Below, one piece after another: positions 4,646 to 9,346 of a stretch of 9,346 bases of DNA. Made by a program: the position numbers and the translations under genes. Below the pieces are notes generated by a model, which did no database searches, was not told the origin of the DNA, and saw only the letters and a list, made by a program, of their open reading frames with translations. Each line of letters opens with the position of its first letter. Positions within the stretch are counted from its first letter, which is position 1. Origin of the DNA: Myxococcota bacterium (GTDB taxonomy: Bacteria > Myxococcota_A > UBA9160 > PR03); contig JASJBO010000280.1 in assembly GCA_030066475.1 (NCBI GenBank), forward strand, positions 1-9,346, in the 5' to 3' direction.

Positions 4646-7357
4646 GTGCAGGGCTCAGCCCCCGGCTCCACCACCGCGGCCCGAAGGCTCGTGGTCGTCG
4701 ATGCCGCCAACTGCATCTATCGCGCCTTCTTCGCGATTCCGCCGCTGCGCACGGCCGACGGATTTCCGACCAACGCCGTCTACGGCTTCGTGAGCATGCT
4801 GGGCAAGGTGCTGCGCGAAGAGCAGCCCAGCCACGTGGTGGTGGTCTTCGACGCGCCGGGCGGGAACCAGGCGCGCCGCGAGATCTTCCCGGAATACAAG
4901 GCCCAGCGCGACGCGCAGCCCGAGGACCTGTCCCGACAGATCCCCGCGCTGCGCGAGCTGATCGACGCCTATCGGATTCCGATGCTCGAGGTGGAGGGCG
5001 TCGAGGCCGACGACGTGATCGCCACGCTCGCCACCCGCGCGCCGGCCGACGTTCGCGTCACGATCCTGTCGACCGACAAGGACTTGATGCAGCTCGTCGA
5101 CGAGCGGGTCGAGCTGCTCGACACCATGAAGGAGCGCCGCTACGGGCCGGCCGAGGTGGAGGCGCGCTTCGGCGTCCCGCCGGCGCAGCTGCTGGACGTG
5201 CGCGCCCTGGTAGGCGATCCGAGCGACAACATCCCGGGCGTGAAGGGGATCGGCGAGAAGGGCGCCGCCAAGCTGATCCGCGAGTGGGGCGACCTCGAGC
5301 GCCTGCTCGAGCACGTCGACGAGGTCAAGGCCACGCGCGCCCGCAACGCGCTGCGCGAGCACGAGGAGGACGCGCGCCTGTCCCGGCGCCTCGCCACGCT
5401 GCAGCGCGACGTGTCGCTCCCGAGCGGCCTCGAGGCGCTCGAGCGCCGGGAGCCCGACCTCGACGCGCTGCGCGGGCTGCTGCGTCGCTTCGAGTTCCAG
5501 CGCCTGCTCGACGAGCTCGAGCGCGAGAACGGCACCGCCGGGGCGGTGACGGCCGCCGAGGTGGCGGTCGAGACCGAGGTGATCCGCAGCGAGGCCGAGC
5601 TGCGCGAGCTGGTGCGCCGACTCGGCGCCGATCCCCCGGTGACCGTGGTGCCGGTCGGCGGCGCCGAGAACCCGATGCGCGAGGCGCCCGTCGGTCTCGC
5701 GTTCGCGCTCGACGAGCGCCGGGCGGCGTACGTCCCCTTCGGCCACCGCCGGCTGACGGACGCTCAGGGGCTGCGCCAGGAGGCGGTGCTGGAGGGGCTG
5801 GCGACGCTGCTCGGGGCGCAGCCGTGGGCGGGGCGGGGCGTGAAGGGGGTGCTCTCGTTCTTCGGCGAGGGCGGCTACGAGCTTCCCGCGGCCCGCTTCG
5901 ACCTCGAGCTGGCGGCCTTCCTGCTCGACCCGTCGGGCTCGCGCACCACGGCCGCGCTGGCCTCGCAGCACCTGGGCCGCTCGCTGCGCACCTGGGAGCA
6001 GCTCGCGGGCCGCGGGGCGAAGGCGACCGAGGCCCCAGACCTCGCGATCGACGAGACCGCGGGCTGGGCGGGTGACGAGGTCTGCGCCGTGCGCGAGCTG
6101 CGCCCACTGCTCGAGGGCCGCATCGAGAGCGAGGGGCTCGAGGAGCTGCTCCGCCGCATCGAGATGCCGCTCACCGCGGTGCTGTCGCGCATGGAGCGCG
6201 CCGGTGTCCGCGTGGACGACGCGGCGCTGCGCAGCCTGTCGCGCGAGTACGAGCGCGAGCTGCGCCGCATCGAGCAGGAGATCCACGAGCTGGCCGGCGA
6301 GCCGTTCCAGGTGGGCTCGCCGAAGCAGCTCCAGCACGTGCTGTTCGAGAAGCTCAAGCTGCCCGTGGTGCGCAAGACCAAGACCGGCTTCTCCACCGAC
6401 GAGAACGTGCTCGAGCAGCTCTCCTCCCAGCACCCGCTGCCCGAGCGCGTGCTCGCCTTCCGCCGGCTCTCGAAGCTGAAGAGCACCTACGTGGATGCGC
6501 TGCCCCCGCTGGTCCACCCCAAGACCGGCCGCATCCACCCCACCTTCCATCAGACCGGCGCCGCGACCGGACGCCTCTCCGCCTCCGACCCGAACGTGCA
6601 GAACATCCCGATCCGCAGCGCCGAGGGGGTCCGCATCCGCGAGGCGTTCGTGCCGCAGGAAGGCCACCTGCTGGTCTCGGCCGACTACTCGCAGGTGGAG
6701 CTGCGCATCCTGGCGCACTTCTCGGGCGACGAGAGCCTGCTCGAGGCGTTCCGCGCCGGCGAGGACATCCACCGCCGCACCGCCGCCGGCGTGCTCGGGG
6801 TGGAGCCGGCCGAGGTCAGCGAGGAGCAGCGAGCGCGCGCCAAGGCGATCAACTTCGGGATCATCTACGGCTCCACCGCCTTCGGGATCGCCAACCAGCT
6901 CGGCATCGCCTCGGCCGAGGCGCAGGAGACCATCGAGGCCTACTTCGCCCGCTACGCCGGGGTGCGCCGCTTCCTCGACGAGACGGTGGAGCAGGCGAAG
7001 CAGCAGGGCAGCGTGCGCACGCTGCTCGGCCGGCGCCGCTACCTGCCCGACCTGGCCTCGCGCAACCGGGTGCTGCGCCAGGCCGCCGAGCGCATGGCGG
7101 TCAACACGGTGATCCAGGGCACCGCCGCCGACCTGATCAAGAAAGCGATGGTCGACGTGGACCTGGCGCTGCGGGAGGCGAGCTCGGGCGCCCGGATGAT
7201 CCTCCAGGTGCACGACGAGCTGGTCTTCGAGGTCCCCGAGGGTGAGGTCGGGAGCCTGAGCGAGCTGGTGCGCGGCCGGATGGAAGGCGTGTGGCAGCTG
7301 GGCGTACCCTTGCAGGTGGAGCTGGGAGTCGGCCGGAGCTGGCGCGAGGCGCACTGA
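4646..7357 (+). CDS. polA: DNA polymerase I, proofreading-deficient type
   Basis: This enzyme fills gaps and removes RNA primers during replication and repair. It has 903 residues, normal for the family. The start is GTG 4646, with GGGAG 7 bases upstream. The 5' nuclease domain (about 13-300) shows VVVDAANCIYRAFF, EGVEADDVIATL, STDKDLMQLV and GDPSDNIPGVKGIGEKGA. The middle domain (about 310-495) keeps the 3'-5' exonuclease fold but lacks the catalytic Asp-x-Glu: the position reads VVPVGGAENP near residues 334-343. D419 in FDLELAAFLL matches E. coli Asp424, while the Asp501 region reads GDEVCAV. The polymerase domain is intact: motif A DYSQVELRI with D680; the O-helix with R729, K733, F737 and Y741 in RAKAINFGIIYG; motif C QVHDELVFEV with H856, D857 and E858. 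F737 predicts preference for normal dNTPs over dideoxy analogues. It is transcribed from its own promoter. Confidence 0.97.
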   Translation: MQGSAPGSTTAARRLVVVDAANCIYRAFFAIPPLRTADGFPTNAVYGFVSMLGKVLREEQPSHVVVVFDAPGGNQARREIFPEYKAQRDAQPEDLSRQIPALRELIDAYRIPMLEVEGVEADDVIATLATRAPADVRVTILSTDKDLMQLVDERVELLDTMKERRYGPAEVEARFGVPPAQLLDVRALVGDPSDNIPGVKGIGEKGAAKLIREWGDLERLLEHVDEVKATRARNALREHEEDARLSRRLATLQRDVSLPSGLEALERREPDLDALRGLLRRFEFQRLLDELERENGTAGAVTAAEVAVETEVIRSEAELRELVRRLGADPPVTVVPVGGAENPMREAPVGLAFALDERRAAYVPFGHRRLTDAQGLRQEAVLEGLATLLGAQPWAGRGVKGVLSFFGEGGYELPAARFDLELAAFLLDPSGSRTTAALASQHLGRSLRTWEQLAGRGAKATEAPDLAIDETAGWAGDEVCAVRELRPLLEGRIESEGLEELLRRIEMPLTAVLSRMERAGVRVDDAALRSLSREYERELRRIEQEIHELAGEPFQVGSPKQLQHVLFEKLKLPVVRKTKTGFSTDENVLEQLSSQHPLPERVLAFRRLSKLKSTYVDALPPLVHPKTGRIHPTFHQTGAATGRLSASDPNVQNIPIRSAEGVRIREAFVPQEGHLLVSADYSQVELRILAHFSGDESLLEAFRAGEDIHRRTAAGVLGVEPAEVSEEQRARAKAINFGIIYGSTAFGIANQLGIASAEAQETIEAYFARYAGVRRFLDETVEQAKQQGSVRTLLGRRRYLPDLASRNRVLRQAAERMAVNTVIQGTAADLIKKAMVDVDLALREASSGARMILQVHDELVFEVPEGEVGSLSELVRGRMEGVWQLGVPLQVELGVGRSWREAH

Positions 7358-7378
7358 GCGCGCCGGTTGCTCGAATAG

Positions 7379-7398
7379 GGACGGGCAGCCGGCCGTCC
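7379..7398 (+). terminator. Terminator-like hairpin after polA
   Basis: GGACGG and CCGTCC form a six-pair stem around an eight-base loop, starting 21 bp after the polA stop. There is no T-run, so intrinsic termination would be inefficient. It may instead mark an mRNA 3' end or a factor-dependent site between polA and the sigma operon. Confidence 0.35.
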
Positions 7399-7420
7399 AA
7401 CGCGGCGGAGCCCGGCGTGT

Positions 7421-7441
7421 CTCGGAGGGACCCGAGCGATC
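7421..7441 (+). promoter_or_regulatory. Hairpin-embedded ribosome site pointing to an ATC start for the sigma gene
   Basis: The only strong Shine-Dalgarno sequence before the sigma-factor gene is GGAGGGA (7424-7430). CTCGG (7421-7425) and CCGAG (7432-7436) can pair around it, leaving AGGGAC in the loop. The gap from GGAGGG to the in-frame ATC at 7439-7441 is 9 bases, ideal for initiation. It is about 50 bases from the first conventional start, GTG 7481. Confidence 0.4.
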
Positions 7442-7480
7442 GACAAGCAGTCTCGGGATGAGCTGCCCGATGGGATCGCC

Positions 7481-8098
7481 GTGGAACGCGCCCGGCAGGG
7501 CGACCACGAGGCCTATCGGGTCCTGGTGGAGCGCTACCAGGGACGCGCCTTCGGACTCGCGCTGCGCGTGTTGCGCGACGAGGAGCAGGCGCGGGATGCG
7601 GTGCAGGAAGCCTTCCTCAAGGCCTACACGAAGCTGGATCGGTTCGAGGGGCGCTCGAGCTTCTACACCTGGCTGTACCGGCTCGTGATGAACCTCTGTC
7701 TCGACTGGAAGCGACGCGACCGCTCCGGTCTGTTCGTGGATACGCCGGAGACGGGAGACCTGGAGCGGGTGGCGACGAGCGAGACGCGCGAGGCGAGCGA
7801 GTCGCACTGGCGCGGCCACGAGGAGTCGCCCGGTGCCGCGCTCGACCGGGGCGAGCTGCGCCGCGCCCTGGCGCGCGCCATCGAGCTGTTGCCGGACGGA
7901 GCGCGCGAGACGCTGCTGCTGCGCGAGGTCGAGGGCCTCTCGTACGCGGAGATCGCGAGCGCCCTGGAGATCCCGAAGGGAACGGTCATGAGCCGCCTGC
8001 ACTACGCCCGCAAGCGCGTGCAGGAGCTGCTGCGCGAGGCCGGCATGGTGGAGGCGAAGGTGCTCGCTGCCGCGGGGAACACGGGAGGTGCGCGATGA
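7481..8098 (+). CDS. ECF-family RNA polymerase sigma factor (RpoE-like)
   Basis: This alternative sigma factor redirects RNA polymerase to a stress or envelope regulon. The product is 205 residues from GTG 7481. Sigma region 2 (about 19-79) reads YQGRAFGLALRVL, then RDAVQEAFLKAY (the core-binding helix) and YTWLYRLVMNLCLDWKRR. A charged linker follows. Region 4 (about 139-190) reads LPDGARETLLLREVEGLSYAEIASALEIPKGTVMSRLHYAR, quoted in parts: the helix-turn-helix is SYAEIASALEIPKGTVMSRL. The start is uncertain. GTG 7481 has only a weak GGGA before it and cuts off the usual N-terminal lead-in of ECF factors. The frame is open back to 7379, and a start at ATC 7439 would add 14 residues (DKQSRDELPDGIA) behind a strong ribosome site. 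The stop overlaps the anti-sigma ATG by 4 bp, typical of a sigma/anti-sigma pair. Confidence 0.93.
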   Translation: MERARQGDHEAYRVLVERYQGRAFGLALRVLRDEEQARDAVQEAFLKAYTKLDRFEGRSSFYTWLYRLVMNLCLDWKRRDRSGLFVDTPETGDLERVATSETREASESHWRGHEESPGAALDRGELRRALARAIELLPDGARETLLLREVEGLSYAEIASALEIPKGTVMSRLHYARKRVQELLREAGMVEAKVLAAAGNTGGAR

Positions 8099-8649
8099 GC
8101 GTATGCGAGCGCATCGAGCTGCTGCTCCACGGATACCACGACGGGGAGCTCCACGGGTGGAGCCGCTGGCGCGTCGAGCGGCATCTGGCCGGCTGTCCCG
8201 GCTGTCGCGGGACGCTCGCTTCGCTCGACCAGCTCGGCGGCTGGATTCGCGAGACGGTGGCGGCGCCCGAGTCGCCCGAGCTGTGGTCGGGCATCGCCTC
8301 GCGCCTGCCGTCGCTCGACGCGCGCGAGCGGGAGCCCGAGACGGCCGGCTGGGCGCCCCGGTTGCGAGCGCCGCGCATCCTGGCGCCGCTGCTGGGAAGT
8401 GCGACCGTCGCCGCCGCGCTGGCGGGGCTGCTGTTGTGGATCGGCCCGCTTGCGCCGCGCACGGCCAGCGCGGGGATGGTGCTCGCCGTCTACTCCCACG
8501 GCCCCCCGGTCGTGGTACTCGACGACGGGCCGGACGATATCATCTGGGTGATCGACGAGGGAACCGAGGAGAGCCATCTTGACGATGGCACGGTGGTGCG
8601 AGCGGGGCACGCGCCGGGGCGGTTGCCTGCAGGAGGGGTTCGTGTCTAG
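8095..8649 (+). CDS. Zinc-finger anti-sigma factor with one membrane helix
   Basis: This is a membrane-tethered inhibitor of the preceding sigma factor. The 184-residue protein opens with an anti-sigma zinc-binding domain: C4, then H30, C34 and C37 in RHLAGCPGC, the His-x3-Cys-x2-Cys signature. One transmembrane helix spans about residues 95-119 (ILAPLLGSATVAAALAGLLL at its core). The remaining 65 residues are predicted outside the cytoplasm and contain VVVLDDGPDDIIWVIDEG. This architecture fits release of the sigma factor by an envelope signal, possibly through proteolysis. ATG 8095 overlaps the sigma stop (ATGA), with GGGAGGTG at 8083-8090, so expression is coupled and near-stoichiometric. 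The 3' end overlaps the next gene by 8 bp. The assignment is clear; the signal sensed is unknown. Confidence 0.9.
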   Translation: MSVCERIELLLHGYHDGELHGWSRWRVERHLAGCPGCRGTLASLDQLGGWIRETVAAPESPELWSGIASRLPSLDAREREPETAGWAPRLRAPRILAPLLGSATVAAALAGLLLWIGPLAPRTASAGMVLAVYSHGPPVVVLDDGPDDIIWVIDEGTEESHLDDGTVVRAGHAPGRLPAGGVRV

Positions 8650-9082
8650 TCGAAGGATCGGGGCGCTCCTGGTCACCGCCGCGCTGGTGGGGCTGGCCGC
8701 ACTGGCGACCGCCCAGACCGCACGCAAGGTGGGCGTCTCGCTGATGGTCACCCACATCTCCAAGAATCCGGGGCCGATCGACCCCGCCGGGGCCGAGCTC
8801 CACCGCCGCCTGCGCGAGGAGTTCCGCTACCAGAGCCTGCGCGTGATCGAACGCCGCATGCTCCGGCTCGGTCTGCAGGAGGTGGGCGGGCTGGACCTGC
8901 CGACCGGCAAGAAGGTCAGCATCCGGCCCATGCACCTCGGCGAAGGCGGCGTCCTGATCTCGGTCACCATCGAGGGCGTCCTCGACACCGACCTTCGCAT
9001 CCCCTCCAAGAAGCAGGTCGACATCGGCGCCGAGCGCTACGAGAACGGCAAGCTGATCGTGACGCTACAGCCAGATTACTGA
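8642..9082 (+). CDS. Small secreted protein encoded with the sigma/anti-sigma pair
   Basis: This 146-residue exported protein has no function I can name. The N-terminus SSRRIGALLVTAALVGLAAL is a classical signal peptide with a likely cleavage after ATA (residue 24). The mature part holds a charged helix (AELHRRLREEFRYQSLRVIERR) and beta-rich stretches: LPTGKKVSIRPMHL, GGVLISVTIEGVLDTDLRI, and YENGKLIVTLQPDY at the end. It resembles, from memory, small secreted proteins with a LPGG..L.V.P pattern found after ECF sigma/anti-sigma genes in delta-proteobacteria-like genomes; I cannot confirm this by search. The start is GTG 8642, chosen because AGGAGGGG (8631-8638) is correctly placed and the signal peptide then begins at residue 1. 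The in-frame ATG 8579 would add 21 unlikely residues. It overlaps the anti-sigma gene by 8 bp and is probably the sensor, target or output of this module. A repeat array follows directly. Confidence 0.85.
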   Translation: MSSRRIGALLVTAALVGLAALATAQTARKVGVSLMVTHISKNPGPIDPAGAELHRRLREEFRYQSLRVIERRMLRLGLQEVGGLDLPTGKKVSIRPMHLGEGGVLISVTIEGVLDTDLRIPSKKQVDIGAERYENGKLIVTLQPDY

Positions 9083-9084
9083 TC

Positions 9085-9133
9085 GACTTCGCTCGGCTTC
9101 GCCTCGCTGCGCGCGCCTGCGGCGCTTGCGGGG
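9085..9133 (+). repeat. Dispersed 3'-end repeat, copy 3 (array B)
   Basis: It starts 2 bp after the stop of the secreted-protein gene, at GACTTCGCTCGG, and matches array A over 49 bp with two differences. Both are in the hairpin loop, which is GCGCC-TGC-GGCGC instead of GCGCC-TTT-GGCGC. The linker that follows (TGCCCGCGTAGGGAGTCG) resembles that of array A. Confidence 0.85.
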
Positions 9134-9163
9134 TGCCCGCGTAGGGAGTCGTTGCCGATCTTT

Positions 9164-9212
9164 GTGGACTTCGCTCGGCTTCGCCTCGCTGCGCGCGCCT
9201 GCGGCGCTTGCG
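9164..9212 (+). repeat. Dispersed 3'-end repeat, copy 4 (array B)
   Basis: It starts GTGGACTTCGCTCGG, has the same TGC loop as copy 3 and ends GGCGCTTGCG before diverging. The unit spacing from copy 3 is 82 bp, against 92 bp in array A; the difference lies in the linker. Confidence 0.85.
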
Positions 9213-9223
9213 CGGGCGACCTT

Positions 9224-9338
9224 GGCGGCTTCGGCCCGACATGGCAGGCCGGCGAGACGGCCTCCCGCCCGAAGCTCCCGTAGGCAGCTCCGCCTGGATC
9301 GAAGGGGGAAGCCGCAAGCGGAGGCGGGTCCTCCCGCC
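9224..9338 (+). other. Hairpin-rich stretch at the window end, possible structured RNA or second repeat
   Basis: Several nested or successive stems are visible. GCTTCGG (9228-9234) can pair with CCGAAGC further on, enclosing GGCCG-GCGAGA-CGGCC. Then come AGGC/GCCT around AGCTCC, CCGC-AA-GCGG, and GGCGGG-TCCT-CCCGCC (9323-9338), the last being terminator-like without a T-run. No protein frame here looks real. It could be a structured leader for a gene beyond the window, another repeat element or a terminator cluster. I recognise no riboswitch family. Confidence 0.3.
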
Positions 9339-9346
9339 GGAGCGCG

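Noticed and set aside
7397..7423. ECF-type promoter CCAAC with a 16-base spacer and TGTCTC before the sigma operon
   Set aside because: The -35 and -10 matches are partial, and the start would fall inside the only good ribosome binding site.
4655..8002. A very long open frame on the minus strand opposite polA and the sigma gene
   Set aside because: It is the antisense shadow of two clear genes in GC-rich DNA. Its composition (Leu, Arg, His, Gln, Ala) is typical of a shadow frame and it has no recognisable motif.
8579..8641. Upstream ATG start for the secreted protein
   Set aside because: It would put 21 residues before the signal peptide, has no ribosome site and lies deep in the anti-sigma gene; GTG 8642 has AGGAGGGG correctly placed.
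9280..9340. Glycine or cobalamin riboswitch, suggested by CGAAGGGGGAAGCC
   Set aside because: The remaining conserved blocks of either family are missing.

Overview
This is a high-GC (roughly 70%) bacterial chromosomal segment. Stop-start overlaps, purine-rich ribosome binding sites and sigma-70-like promoters are all visible. The housekeeping genes, the ECF sigma/anti-sigma/secreted-protein trio and the codon use suggest a delta-proteobacteria-like lineage (Myxococcota, Binatota or similar). That placement is inference and no marker here proves it.

Layout, left to right. (1) 1-1321: the 3' part of rnhB (RNase HII), then truD (tRNA pseudouridine-13 synthase) 7 bp later. (2) 1389-3545: cysK (cysteine synthase), a gamma-class carbonic anhydrase-like protein and a TetR-family regulator, joined by 14-bp and 4-bp overlaps, so probably one operon. 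A promoter and a strong ribosome binding site precede cysK. (3) 3546-3918: a 373-bp gene-free stretch with two identical 52-bp repeat copies, a weak hairpin, a promoter with an operator-like palindrome, and a leader hairpin before an acyl carrier protein gene (3919-4164). (4) 4240-4645: a small two-helix membrane protein on the minus strand, divergent from polA, with back-to-back promoters between them. (5) 4646-7357: polA, complete, with intact 5' nuclease and polymerase motifs but a degenerate proofreading domain. (6) 7439/7481-9082: an ECF sigma factor, a zinc-finger anti-sigma factor with one membrane helix, and a small secreted protein, joined by 4-bp and 8-bp overlaps. (7) 9083-9346: two more copies of the repeat, then a hairpin-rich stretch running to the window end.

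The most unusual feature is a dispersed repeat whose core begins GGACTTCGCTCGG. It occurs five times here: two tandem pairs and one diverged single copy on the minus strand. Every occurrence lies shortly downstream of a stop codon and in the sense orientation of the gene it follows. The two tandem pairs differ only in hairpin-loop bases and keep the stem. This looks like an unnamed 3'-end-associated repeat family (REP-like, or an RNA 3'-end element). The second point of interest is the sigma-factor start. The only strong Shine-Dalgarno sequence sits in a small hairpin 9 bases before an in-frame ATC codon, which suggests a non-canonical, possibly regulated start.

The remaining genes are mainly core functions: RNA/DNA hybrid removal, tRNA modification, cysteine synthesis, acyl carrier and DNA repair synthesis. 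The sigma trio is the only clear envelope signal-response module.
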